The translations under genes were made by a program, and so were the position numbers. From NCBI GenBank assembly GCA_023391275.1, contig JAEWBE010000021.1, positions 1 to 22,709 on the forward strand: 22,709 bases of DNA. Reading direction: 5' to 3'. Below are positions 1 through 7,391 of the stretch, one piece after another (the first letter of the stretch is position 1; every line of letters begins with the position of its first letter). The notes below the pieces were generated by a model, which did not search any database, had not been told where the DNA came from, and worked only from the letters and a program-made list of their open reading frames with translations. The stretch comes from Bacillota bacterium (lineage in GTDB: Bacteria > Bacillota > Clostridia > Oscillospirales > Acutalibacteraceae).

Positions 1-654
1 AGACTGAACAAAAAAATAGTTGTTGAAAACGACGCCAACGCGGCGGCCTACGGTGAATATAAGGCAGGTGCGTTAAAAGGCGTATTAAACGGTTTGGCGA
101 TTACGCTTGGCACCGGCATCGGCAGCGGAATTGTTCTGAACGGTAAAATCTACGCCGGTTTCAACTATGCCGCGGGCGAAATGGGGCATACCGTAATTGT
201 CTTTAATGGTCGTCACTGTACCTGCGGGCGCGACGGCTGCTGGGAGGCTTACGCTTCCGCAACAGGCCTGATTGCCCTGACGAAGGAAGCAATGCAAAAG
301 ACGGACGACCGCAGCTGCCCAATCTGGACGCTGGCCGGCGGCGACCTGAGCAACGTGACCGGACGCACTGCATTTGATGCAATGCGCGCGGGCGACCCGA
401 TCGGAAAAGCAGTTGTAGACGAATATATTGCGTATCTTGGCTGTGGACTGGCAAATTGCATCAACACGTTCCAACCGGATATTCTATGCATCGGCGGAGG
501 CATCTGCAATGAGGGCGAAACCTTGCTGAAGCCTTTGCGCGAATATGTAGCTCACGAGGCTTACACGCTCAATACATCCAAAAAGACCGTTTTATGTAAA
601 GCTCAGCTTGGCAATGACGCCGGGATCATCGGTGCCGCTCTGATTGAGGCATAA
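1..654 (+). CDS. ROK-family sugar kinase (probable glucokinase), 3' part
   Basis: This frame is open from the first base and runs to a TAA, so the N-terminal ATP-binding half lies outside the window. ROK kinases phosphorylate glucose or related hexoses with ATP in the cytoplasm. The visible part starts with the family block ENDANAAAYGE (the Asp is the catalytic-base position), followed by the glycine-rich TLGTGIGSGIV phosphate-binding segment and the zinc-binding signature CTCGRDGCWE. A C-terminal GGGI segment fits the second nucleotide-binding region. About 217 residues are present of the usual 310-320. A TTG at 94 is internal and not a start. The aldose 1-epimerase follows directly, so the pair probably handles free hexose. 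Exact sugar specificity (glucose, N-acetylglucosamine, allose) cannot be decided here. Confidence 0.9.
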   Translation, partial: RLNKKIVVENDANAAAYGEYKAGALKGVLNGLAITLGTGIGSGIVLNGKIYAGFNYAAGEMGHTVIVFNGRHCTCGRDGCWEAYASATGLIALTKEAMQKTDDRSCPIWTLAGGDLSNVTGRTAFDAMRAGDPIGKAVVDEYIAYLGCGLANCINTFQPDILCIGGGICNEGETLLKPLREYVAHEAYTLNTSKKTVLCKAQLGNDAGIIGAALIEA

Positions 655-688
655 ATTTTTTAACGAATACAAGAAAGTGGGGCTTCCA

Positions 689-1747
689 TTGAGTATTGAA
701 AAATCCGTCTTCGGTAAATTACCCGACGGCACTACCGCAGACATCTATACGCTGAAAAACGCAGGAGGAATGAAGGCTGAAATCACAACATACGGCTGCC
801 GCATTGTAAAACTGTTTACTCCGGATAAGAACGGGCACTTCGGTGACGTAGTTCTGGGGCATGACACCTTGGAGGAATATTTACAACCCGGTGATGTTTT
901 TGGAGCCGTAATCGGCCGTTTTGCGAACCGAATTGAGGGAGCAAACTTTAAAATCGGGCAAAAAAATTATTCTCTGGCCGCAAACGAAGGTGTCAACTCT
1001 CTTCACAGTGCTCCCGGCGGTTTTCAGGACAGACTGTGGCGTGTGAAACGCAGCGACAACAGCGATGAGGCGCCTTCCATCACTTTTGCTTATCACAGCG
1101 TGGATGGTGAATGCGGTTTCCCCGGAAATTTGGACGTTGCCGTCACCTACACCCTTTCTACAGACAGCGCGCTGATCATCGATTATGAAGCGCATACCGA
1201 CAGCGAAACGCCTGTCAATTTAACGAATCACACGTTTTTTAATATAAGCGGAGACATCAGAAAGGATATCCTTTCAAATACGCTGCAGCTTAATGCCGAT
1301 TACATCACCGCAGTGCGGGAAGATTTGATTCCGACCGGGGAGCTTTTGCCGGTGGCCGGCACACCCTGCGATTTCAACCATGCAAAAACAATTGGACAGG
1401 ATATTAAAGCAAATGATAATCTGTTAAAGAAATGTCACGGATACGACCATAATTTCGTACTGAAAGGCGCGGAGGGCATGAAAAAAGCCGGTGAACTTTA
1501 TGATCAGGCAAGCGGCAGGATCATGATGATTTTTACCGATCTGCCCGGAATGCAGTTGTACAGCGGAAACAGTTTTGATGAAAAATCGGTTGGAAAAGGC
1601 GGCATAAAGCATCTGGTTCATCATTCACTCTGCTTTGAGACCCAGTTTTTCCCCGATTCCGTACATTACCCAAGCTTTCCATATGCAAATCTGAAGCCGG
1701 GTGAAGTATATAAGCACACCACCATTTATAAATTCGCTGTAAAATAA
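689..1747 (+). CDS. galM: Aldose 1-epimerase (mutarotase)
   Basis: This enzyme interconverts the alpha and beta anomers of hexoses such as galactose and glucose, feeding kinases that accept one anomer. About 352 residues, normal for GalM. Visible family blocks are the N-terminal TTYGCRIVKL strand, GRFANRIEGANFKI, the NHTFFNISG motif whose His is the catalytic acid, and the C-terminal FETQFFPDS segment whose Glu is the catalytic base. The frame is open upstream to a TTG at 644 that overlaps the kinase stop. I prefer the TTG at 689, because it gives the usual N-terminus (SIEKSVFGKLPDGT) and has a purine-rich GTGGGG about 7 nt upstream; there is no ATG near. It is almost certainly cotranscribed with the ROK kinase. 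Confidence 0.92.
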   Translation: MSIEKSVFGKLPDGTTADIYTLKNAGGMKAEITTYGCRIVKLFTPDKNGHFGDVVLGHDTLEEYLQPGDVFGAVIGRFANRIEGANFKIGQKNYSLAANEGVNSLHSAPGGFQDRLWRVKRSDNSDEAPSITFAYHSVDGECGFPGNLDVAVTYTLSTDSALIIDYEAHTDSETPVNLTNHTFFNISGDIRKDILSNTLQLNADYITAVREDLIPTGELLPVAGTPCDFNHAKTIGQDIKANDNLLKKCHGYDHNFVLKGAEGMKKAGELYDQASGRIMMIFTDLPGMQLYSGNSFDEKSVGKGGIKHLVHHSLCFETQFFPDSVHYPSFPYANLKPGEVYKHTTIYKFAVK

Positions 1748-1828
1748 TGTTTTAAATTATTTTTTATTGCCATTATCCTCCATAGATAATTTGGCAACTG
1801 TGCCGCACACTATTTGTGAGGTGATATC

Positions 1829-1993
1829 ATGGCAAACAGTTTAAATGATCTTCTTCAAAATAATCAGGAGGTCAACCAATATTTTTCCTCGTTGCCAAGC
1901 AATGTGCAAAGTGCAGTTTCCAGCAGCGGTGAACAAATCTGCACTCTTGAAGATTTGCTGCGCTGCATTAGAAATATTACGGGTTCTTGCTAA
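1829..1993 (+). CDS. Small uncharacterised protein, 54 residues
   Basis: A short gene supported by a strong GAGGTGAT ribosome site 4-10 nt before the ATG and by a rho-independent terminator 11 nt after the TAA. The product begins MANSLNDLLQNNQEVN, has the central stretch YFSSLPSNVQSAV, and carries three cysteines (residues 38, 46 and the last residue, 54). It has no signal peptide or membrane segment and looks like a small, soluble, mainly helical protein. From memory it resembles short clostridial proteins with an F-x-x-LP-x-x-V core followed by an E-x-L segment, but I cannot verify this. It is 81 bp downstream of galM and may be cotranscribed or have its own promoter. Function unknown. Confidence 0.7.
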   Translation: MANSLNDLLQNNQEVNQYFSSLPSNVQSAVSSSGEQICTLEDLLRCIRNITGSC

Positions 1994-2003
1994 AATCGGG
2001 AGC

Positions 2004-2030
2004 AGAGCAGCAATGTTCTGCTCTTTTTTT
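2004..2030 (+). terminator. Rho-independent terminator after the small gene
   Basis: A perfect 7-bp stem AGAGCAG/CTGCTCT with a 7-nt loop (CAATGTT) is followed by a run of seven T. It closes the kinase-epimerase-small protein unit. Confidence 0.85.
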
Positions 2031-2340
2031 ATATTATATGATAAAAAGCATTTTGCATACAGGCAGAACACTCTGATTCAATATGTATATTGCTGATTTG
2101 CAGGTTCGATTTGTTTTTTGTGCAGAATAAAAGGTTTTGCAGTTAAAGGCCTGTTCGGCGAAACAATGATTCCCCCCCTTGGAATTTGTTCCCTTTTTCA
2201 AAAGCAGAAGCCGCCATCAGTAGTATTTCCGGCAAAAAATTCAAGGTGCATTTTTTTAGACATGTATACAAATAAAGGTAAAAAAGCCCCAAAAATATAT
2301 AAAATATAGAATTTTATCTATTTGACTTGAATTTATTCTG
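2031..2340. other. Gene-free stretch, nothing recognised
   Basis: AT-rich spacer between the terminator at 2030 and the amt promoter. A 63-codon open frame (2118-2309, +) has no ribosome site and an unlikely composition. I see no RNA gene, repeat or clear promoter here. Confidence 0.6.
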
Positions 2341-2348
2341 TTTTGGTC

Positions 2349-2377
2349 TTGCAATTCTCGAAAATGTATGTTATATT
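2349..2377 (+). promoter_or_regulatory. Sigma-A-type promoter of amt
   Basis: TTGCAA (2349-2354), a 17-bp spacer, then TATATT (2372-2377). Transcription would begin near 2384, giving a leader of about 140 nt before amt that contains the hairpins described at 2394-2446. Confidence 0.7.
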
Positions 2378-2393
2378 ATCAGCATGTTATTTA

Positions 2394-2405
2394 GGCAATG
2401 GGGCC
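2394..2405 (+). promoter_or_regulatory. ANTAR-type hexaloop hairpin (P2-like) in the amt leader
   Basis: GGC-AATGGG-GCC forms a small stem with a six-base loop that has A at loop position 1 and G at position 4, as in the RNA element bound by ANTAR antiterminators. The surrounding bases match the published EutV-type consensus AGCAANGRRGCYC at 11 of 13 positions by eye. Its 3' arm shares bases 2402-2405 with the 5' arm of the terminator that follows, so the two structures exclude each other. I could not find a convincing first hairpin (P1). Confidence 0.6.
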
Positions 2406-2446
2406 AACAATTATCATGATGTACATGGTAATTGTTGGCCTTTTTT
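2402..2446 (+). terminator. Leader terminator (attenuator) upstream of amt
   Basis: GGCCAACAATTATCATG pairs with CATGGTAATTGTTGGCC (17 bp, one G-T wobble, 5-nt loop) and is followed by six T. It lies between the promoter and the amt start, so unless it is bypassed it stops transcription before the gene. This is a conditional terminator by position. Confidence 0.85.
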
Positions 2447-2522
2447 GTGCTTGAATGGAAGTAACAGGAAGATAACCATTCAGCGCGGGAAATCAGGAAA
2501 CGCATTATAGGAGGAAATCGTA

Positions 2523-3761
2523 ATGGATCATGGAGATGTAGCTTGGATGCTTGTATGCTCGGCGCTGGTTTTTTTAATGACCCCCGCTCTGGCGCTTTTT
2601 TACTCTGGCTTGGCGAAACGAAAAAATTCCATTAATACAATTATGTCGTGTGCCTTCACTTTAGGCCTCGCATCCCTTCTTTGGGTACTGATTGGGTTTT
2701 CCCTTTCTTTCAGCGGTGATGTCGGCGGAGTCATTGGCAATTTAAACTGGTTCGGTTTGAATTTTGACGGATTGAAAGATACTACCCTCGCGTATCCGAA
2801 CACCATGATTTTTGCAATTTTTCAAATGATGTTTGCTGTTATTACACCTGCTTTGATTTCCGGAGCGGTAGTTGAGAGAATGCGGTTTTCCGCTCTGTTC
2901 GTTTTCGTGGCTGTATGGTCAGTCATTGTGTATTATCCAATGGCGCACATGGTTTGGGGCGGCGGATTTTTGATGAAAATCGGCTCCGTCGACTTTGCAG
3001 GCGGAAATGTCGTACATATTACATCTGGAATCAGCGCTTTGGTGCTTTCCATTGTACTGGGCAAACGTAAAGCCGGCTGTGGCAGCAATTCCTATCATCC
3101 CCACAATGTCCCTTCAGTTTTTATCGGAGCGGGTCTGCTGTGGTTCGGCTGGTTCGGATTTAACGGGGGCAGCGCGCTTGCTGCCAATGCGCTCGCCGCC
3201 CATTCCTTTATGACAACCAATACTTCCGCAGCAGCCGCCATGCTTTCCTGGATGCTAATTGAAAAAATCACAAGCGGAAAACCGACTCTTGTCGGTGCTT
3301 CCACCGGCATGGTAATCGGCCTCGTTGCCATCACCCCGGGGGCGGGTTTCGTTCCAATCTGGTCCTCCATCGTCATTGGCACTTTGGCAAGCCCGATTTC
3401 TTATTTCTTCATTTCGGTTGTGAAAAAGAAATTCGGCTACGATGATGCGTTGGACGTGTTCGGCTGCCATGGTGCAGGCGGAATCTGGGGCGGCATCGCA
3501 ACCGGCATTTTCACACAATCCTCGATTAATCCGGCAGCACAATGGGACGGCCTGTTGTACGGAAACGTAAATTTGTTTCTGCGCCAGCTTGCGGCAATCG
3601 GCGTAGCTGCGGCGTTTGCCATAGCCGGTACTTTAATTGCGGTTGGTGTCGCCAAACTGGTTGTCAAAAACATTCGGGTTTCACATGAGGATGAAGAGGT
3701 CGGTCTGGATGTATCCGAGCATGGGGAATCGGCATACCCCGCATTTAACGGGTTGGACTGA
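2523..3761 (+). CDS. amt: Ammonium transporter, Amt/MEP/Rh family
   Basis: An integral membrane channel that takes up ammonium/ammonia for nitrogen assimilation. 412 residues, usual for Amt, with about eleven hydrophobic helices. Family marks are the N-terminal LVCSALVFLMTPALALFYSG segment, NVVHITSGISALV carrying the first pore histidine (His165), WFGWFGFNGGSALAAN, and DVFGCHGAGGIWGGI carrying the second (His316). The N-terminus starts directly with the first helix, without the cleaved signal of AmtB. The ATG is 6 nt after an AGGAGG site. No glnK/glnB PII gene follows, although many bacteria pair the two. A terminator at 3788 makes it monocistronic. Expression is probably controlled by the attenuator in its leader. 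Confidence 0.96.
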   Translation: MDHGDVAWMLVCSALVFLMTPALALFYSGLAKRKNSINTIMSCAFTLGLASLLWVLIGFSLSFSGDVGGVIGNLNWFGLNFDGLKDTTLAYPNTMIFAIFQMMFAVITPALISGAVVERMRFSALFVFVAVWSVIVYYPMAHMVWGGGFLMKIGSVDFAGGNVVHITSGISALVLSIVLGKRKAGCGSNSYHPHNVPSVFIGAGLLWFGWFGFNGGSALAANALAAHSFMTTNTSAAAAMLSWMLIEKITSGKPTLVGASTGMVIGLVAITPGAGFVPIWSSIVIGTLASPISYFFISVVKKKFGYDDALDVFGCHGAGGIWGGIATGIFTQSSINPAAQWDGLLYGNVNLFLRQLAAIGVAAAFAIAGTLIAVGVAKLVVKNIRVSHEDEEVGLDVSEHGESAYPAFNGLD

Positions 3762-3787
3762 TTCTATTTTACACGGAAACAGAATGA

Positions 3788-3828
3788 TGGGGTGTTGCAA
3801 AATGATTTTGCAACACCCCACTTTTAAT
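3788..3828 (+). terminator. Rho-independent terminator of amt
   Basis: A 15-bp perfect stem beginning TGGGGTGTTGC with a 3-nt loop (TGA), followed by CTTTTAATTTTT. It separates amt from the convergent NYN gene; there is no clear T run in the reverse direction. Confidence 0.88.
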
Positions 3829-3836
3829 TTTTGAAT

Positions 3837-4619
3837 TTATTTTAGTCCCTTCTGGATTTTAAGACGCGGCGGATTGGCGTTGCTCTTTTCCTTTACATAA
3901 ACGAGCTTATTGTAACCGTCACTGTTACGCTCTGAATAGATATCAAAAATTTCCATCGATTTGAGCAGGGGGGTCAGCTTGCGAAATCCGTAATTTCTTA
4001 CATCAAAATCCGGATAGCGGCGCACCAGCATGTTGCCAAGCTCCCCGACAAACGCTCTGCCGTCGTCATCGGATATCTCCTGTACAATGGTGCGAACCGC
4101 ACTCTTAATCGTTTCAAGAGGCGTCATTTCAACCCGGTCGATTTCATCCGCTGCATCGGTCGACAGTGCACTGGGATTAGCGTCCTGTGCCAAAACTTCG
4201 AGATACCGAAATTTGTTGCACGCGGAAATGAACGGGGTCGGGGTCTTTTTTTCTCCCATACCCACCACAAACATACCTGACTCCCGAAGGCGGACGGCGA
4301 GCCTGGTAAAATCACTGTCACTCGAAACGATGCAAAAACCTTCCACATTGTTTGAATATAAAATATCCATCGCATCAATTATCATTGCGGAATCGGTTGC
4401 ATTTTTTCCGGTTGTGTAGCCATACTGCTGGATGGGCGTTATAGAATAATCAAGCAGAACATTCTTCCACATACTGAATGCCGGCTTCGTCCAATCACCA
4501 TAAATACGCTTATAAGTAGCCACACCATCATTGGAAATCTCATCCAAAATAAATTTAATATACTTTTCCGATACATTGTCCGCGTCTATCAGCACAGCGA
4601 AACGATTGTCTTTCTCCAT
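3837..4619 (-). CDS. NYN-domain (LabA/PIN-like) protein with C-terminal OST-HTH/LOTUS domain
   Basis: 260 residues. The N-terminal part (about 5-145) is a NYN domain, the PIN-like ribonuclease fold: VLIDADN (Asp12, Asp14), NATDSAMIIDAMD (Asp76, Asp82) and the SSDSDF box (Asp101, Asp103) supply the acidic residues expected at a metal-dependent RNase site. Residues about 165-245 (from TIKSAVRTIV to KLVYVK) match the winged-helix OST-HTH/LOTUS module thought to bind RNA. A nuclease acting on structured RNA is the family-based expectation; the substrate is unknown. The ATG is preceded by AAAGGAT and a promoter at 4705-4733. It stands alone between amt and the c-di-GMP gene. Confidence 0.88.
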   Translation of the reverse strand: MEKDNRFAVLIDADNVSEKYIKFILDEISNDGVATYKRIYGDWTKPAFSMWKNVLLDYSITPIQQYGYTTGKNATDSAMIIDAMDILYSNNVEGFCIVSSDSDFTRLAVRLRESGMFVVGMGEKKTPTPFISACNKFRYLEVLAQDANPSALSTDAADEIDRVEMTPLETIKSAVRTIVQEISDDDGRAFVGELGNMLVRRYPDFDVRNYGFRKLTPLLKSMEIFDIYSERNSDGYNKLVYVKEKSNANPPRLKIQKGLK

Positions 4620-4704
4620 CAGAAATCCTTTATCCCCTATCTTATTTTTTATTTAAAAGAGCCTAAACTCTTATAATGCACTGGTTCAACGCATAACTGG
4701 GATT

Positions 4705-4733
4705 ATTATACTTCAAATGAATCAGATTATCAA
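4705..4733 (-). promoter_or_regulatory. Sigma-A-type promoter of the NYN gene
   Basis: Read on the minus strand: TTGATA, a 17-bp spacer, then a perfect TATAAT. It implies an untranslated leader of roughly 80 nt. Confidence 0.75.
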
Positions 4734-4910
4734 CCTCATTTTATACCCGGGCTGACCCGTGTTCTGAAGCAAAATGGTTTTGAGGCATGCTCATTCAATG
4801 AAACACATAAAAAATTGGTTATCGAAACTAATATTATTACGCTTTTTCCTTAAAGGGAACCCAAACTTTTAAACATATATACACATACAGAGTTTTAATA
4901 TAGATTTAAC

Positions 4911-4939
4911 TTGTTTCTAATGTTTATTTTTATTTATAA
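4911..4939 (+). promoter_or_regulatory. Candidate promoter of the EAL-CBS-GGDEF gene
   Basis: TTGTTT (4911-4916), a 17-bp spacer and TTATAA (4934-4939), about 85 nt before the presumed transcript's coding start. The hexamers are imperfect and the region is very AT-rich, so confidence is moderate. Confidence 0.45.
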
Positions 4940-4953
4940 CCGATATATCGGTT
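4938..4953. promoter_or_regulatory. 16-nt perfect palindrome, candidate operator
   Basis: AACCGATATATCGGTT is a perfect inverted repeat that begins in the last bases of the candidate -10 box and covers the predicted transcription start. This is the position of a repressor site (TetR- or PadR-like size). No regulator gene is adjacent. Confidence 0.5.
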
Positions 4954-5034
4954 GGAATGCAAAAGAATGAATAAATAATTTAAGTAAACAGGCCTAAAAA
5001 ACAACTTAGCCCAGAAGAAACGGTGGAATGTCAA

Positions 5035-6786
5035 ATGGACGAAAACACAAAAGACCAACTGAATATAATCATTGAAGGACAGCATTTGAAAACTGTTTTT
5101 CAGCCCATTGTTTCCCTTCGCGACGGCTCAATTATCGGGTATGAGGCGTTAAGCAGAATTACCTGCGAAAGCAGCATCTCAAATCCGGAGGAATTATTCC
5201 GGGTTGCGGGAGAAAGCAACCGTCTGTGGGATTTGGAGCAGATTTGCCGGACAACGGCACTGCGCACGGCATACTACAAGCTTCGGCCCCCCTACAATAA
5301 AAAACTTTTTCTCAATGTGAACCCCAATATTATGCATGATGCAAAATTCAAGCAGGGCTTCACGAAAGAATATCTGGAACAATACGGAATTACGCCTGAA
5401 AATATTATTTTTGAAATAACAGAACGGAACGCTGTTTCCGATATGAGCGGTTTTAAAGGCACAATTTCCCACTATAAAGACCAAAACTACAAAATTGCAG
5501 TGGATGACGCCGGTGCGGGGTATTCCGGGCTGAACCTGATCAGTGATGTAAATCCGCATTTCATTAAACTGGACATGCAGCTCATTCGGAATATTGACTC
5601 CGACAGTATGAAATTTGCACTTGTGAGGGGCATGGTGGAGCTTTCCCATATTGCAAATATCAGCCTGATTGCCGAGGGTGTGGAAACCAAAGAAGAATTA
5701 ACCACATTGGTAAATTTAGGCGTTCAATATGCACAAGGGTATTTTCTGCAGAGGCCAAGCGAAAATATTCAGGAAATCGAATCTGAAGTACTCGATATCC
5801 TAAGCGAAATAAACAGGCGGAAAAATCACATTTTCGGCGGCAAGGTCAGCAATATTTATATTGAAAATATCTGCACAGCCACAGAAACCATTCCGCCCTA
5901 TGCCAGAGTGGAAACCGTTTTCGAGAAACTGAGGCGGGACCATTCCTCCTTTGGGCTGTGCGTCGTGAAGGACAACATCGTTTTAGGCGTCGTGACCAAG
6001 TCACGCTTGGTTTTGCAGCTCAGCGGAAGGTATGGATTCAGCCTAAACGAAAAAAAGCCCATTGCGAACCTGATGGACTGCGATTTTTTATCGGTGGATT
6101 ATCAAACGCCGATTGACGCGGTATCCCAAATGGCTATGTCGCGTCCGCCCGAAAAACTGTATGATTTTATTGTTGTAACAAAAGAAGGAAATTATCTGGG
6201 GACCGTAACCATCAAGGACTTGCTTCAAAAAACGACTGAAATTGAAGTGGTGAACGCAAAATACCAAAATCCGCTCACCGGCCTGCCGGGGAACTTAATT
6301 ATAGAACAAAAAATAAAGCAATGTATTTCTGAAGAAAAGCCGTTCTGCGTCATCTATTTTGATATTGATAATTTTAAAGCCTACAATGATGTTTACGGTT
6401 TTGAAAATGGGGACTTAATCATTAAACTGCTGGCAGACATGATTATTACTTATTTACCGGCGGGGCAATTTGCCGGTCATGTGGGCGGCGACGACTTCGT
6501 AGCAATACTGAACAATTATGACGGGGCAGCCTTTTGCAGCGTGATTATGGAAGAATTTGATAAAAAAATATTGCAGTATTATAATCCCCAGGATATCCAA
6601 AACGGATACATTGTGTCGGAGAACCGGCACGGCACAATTGAAAAATTCCCCCTGATCTCCCTTTCGATTGCCGGGGTCAGCAATCAGACCCACCAATTTT
6701 GTAATACTTATGAGCTAACGGAGGCACTGGCCAGAATCAAGAAAAAAAGCAAACAGCAAAGCGGAAGCAACTGCTGCTGGCTGTGA
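5035..6786 (+). CDS. Cyclic-di-GMP protein with EAL, tandem CBS and GGDEF domains
   Basis: 583 residues and no membrane segment, so cytosolic. Residues about 8-255 form an EAL phosphodiesterase domain with the expected residues: EALSR (Glu37), NVNPN, FEITERN, VDDAGAGYS (Asp157, Asp158) and AEGVETKEEL. Residues about 275-395 are two CBS repeats (VTKSRLVLQL; YLGTVTIKDLL), which usually bind adenine nucleotides. Residues about 400-575 are a GGDEF domain with YFDIDNFKAYND and the signature VGGDDF (484-488), in which Asp replaces the usual Glu. Hydrolysis of c-di-GMP is the likely main activity; the GGDEF part may be a weak cyclase or a GTP sensor. A GTG at 5023 would add four residues; I prefer the ATG at 5035, with GGTGG 8 nt upstream. 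Confidence 0.92.
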   Translation: MDENTKDQLNIIIEGQHLKTVFQPIVSLRDGSIIGYEALSRITCESSISNPEELFRVAGESNRLWDLEQICRTTALRTAYYKLRPPYNKKLFLNVNPNIMHDAKFKQGFTKEYLEQYGITPENIIFEITERNAVSDMSGFKGTISHYKDQNYKIAVDDAGAGYSGLNLISDVNPHFIKLDMQLIRNIDSDSMKFALVRGMVELSHIANISLIAEGVETKEELTTLVNLGVQYAQGYFLQRPSENIQEIESEVLDILSEINRRKNHIFGGKVSNIYIENICTATETIPPYARVETVFEKLRRDHSSFGLCVVKDNIVLGVVTKSRLVLQLSGRYGFSLNEKKPIANLMDCDFLSVDYQTPIDAVSQMAMSRPPEKLYDFIVVTKEGNYLGTVTIKDLLQKTTEIEVVNAKYQNPLTGLPGNLIIEQKIKQCISEEKPFCVIYFDIDNFKAYNDVYGFENGDLIIKLLADMIITYLPAGQFAGHVGGDDFVAILNNYDGAAFCSVIMEEFDKKILQYYNPQDIQNGYIVSENRHGTIEKFPLISLSIAGVSNQTHQFCNTYELTEALARIKKKSKQQSGSNCCWL

Positions 6787-6821
6787 CCCGGCACTTTCCA
6801 TGAACCGACGGAAACATGCAG

Positions 6822-6860
6822 AAAAGCACTTAAGCCCTTTGCGGAGTTTAAGTGCTTTTT
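6822..6860. terminator. Bidirectional terminator between the c-di-GMP gene and ohrR
   Basis: AAAAGCACTTAA pairs perfectly with TTAAGTGCTTTT around a 14-nt loop and is followed by T on the plus strand. The A-rich 5' arm supplies the T tract when read leftward, so it can serve both convergent genes. Confidence 0.85.
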
Positions 6861-6903
6861 ACTGCACAAGCAAATTTAGAGATTGAACTGTTTCGGGTAA
6901 AAA

Positions 6904-7335
6904 CTATTCTGTCAGCTGTTTCAAAACTTTATTTAACAGCCTCTGAAGTGAAACCGCTTCCTCTTTTGACAGGGAAATGCAGCCGCCGATTTGCTTTGGT
7001 ACGGTCAGCGCTTCATCCTTTAAAGCGCTCCCTTTTTCAGTGAGGCTGATATAAACATTTCGCTCATCTTTCGGGCTGCGCACGCGTGTGACAAGTCCCT
7101 GATTTTCCATCTTCTTAAGAAGCGGAGTGAGCGTTCCCGAATCCAGATAGAGCCTCTCCCCCAGCGCCTTAACCGTTACGTTGTTCTCTTCCCACAGCGC
7201 CATCAGCGTAATATACTGGGTATAGGTAAGACCCAGCGGATCCAAAAAAGGTTTGTATTTTTTAATAATCTCTTTTGAACAGGCATAGAGCGGAAAACAC
7301 AATTGATTCCCCAGCTTTAAGCTTTCATACTTCAT
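6904..7335 (-). CDS. ohrR: MarR-family peroxide-sensing repressor, OhrR type
   Basis: 143 residues, typical of MarR proteins. The N-terminus contains NQLCFPLY with Cys13 at the place of the redox-sensing cysteine of Bacillus subtilis OhrR (Cys15). Tyr27 (KKYKPFL) and Tyr38 (LTYTQY) keep the same offsets as the two tyrosines that hydrogen-bond that cysteine (Tyr29, Tyr40). The winged helix-turn-helix spans about 52-100, with LGERLYLDSGTLTPLLKKME and the wing SPKDERN. Oxidation of the cysteine by organic hydroperoxides would release DNA. It lies 56 bp downstream of the peroxidase gene in the same direction with GGGAGAT before its ATG, so it is probably cotranscribed and represses its own operon. 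The extra Cys19 is not part of the classic single-cysteine scheme. Confidence 0.9.
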   Translation of the reverse strand: MKYESLKLGNQLCFPLYACSKEIIKKYKPFLDPLGLTYTQYITLMALWEENNVTVKALGERLYLDSGTLTPLLKKMENQGLVTRVRSPKDERNVYISLTEKGSALKDEALTVPKQIGGCISLSKEEAVSLQRLLNKVLKQLTE

Positions 7336-7391
7336 GTCAAATCTCCCTGCATGTATTTACTTCTCTGACACACAATGAAATTTAATGCGGT

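Larger units (their letters stand above)
4620..5034. other. Divergent intergenic region between the NYN gene and the EAL-CBS-GGDEF gene
   Basis: Holds the leftward promoter of the NYN gene (4705-4733), a candidate rightward promoter (4911-4939) and a 16-nt palindrome (4938-4953). An open stretch at 4677-4853 has no start codon and overlaps the leftward promoter. Otherwise it is AT-rich with no recognised gene. Confidence 0.6.

Noticed and set aside
2118..2309. A 63-codon plus-strand open frame in the spacer before amt
   Set aside because: No ribosome site, mixed Cys/Lys-rich composition, and no terminator or operon context.
4677..4853. A 58-codon open stretch on the plus strand with protein-like composition upstream of the c-di-GMP gene
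   Set aside because: It has no ATG/GTG start or ribosome site and overlaps a near-consensus leftward promoter of the NYN gene. At most it is a decayed remnant.
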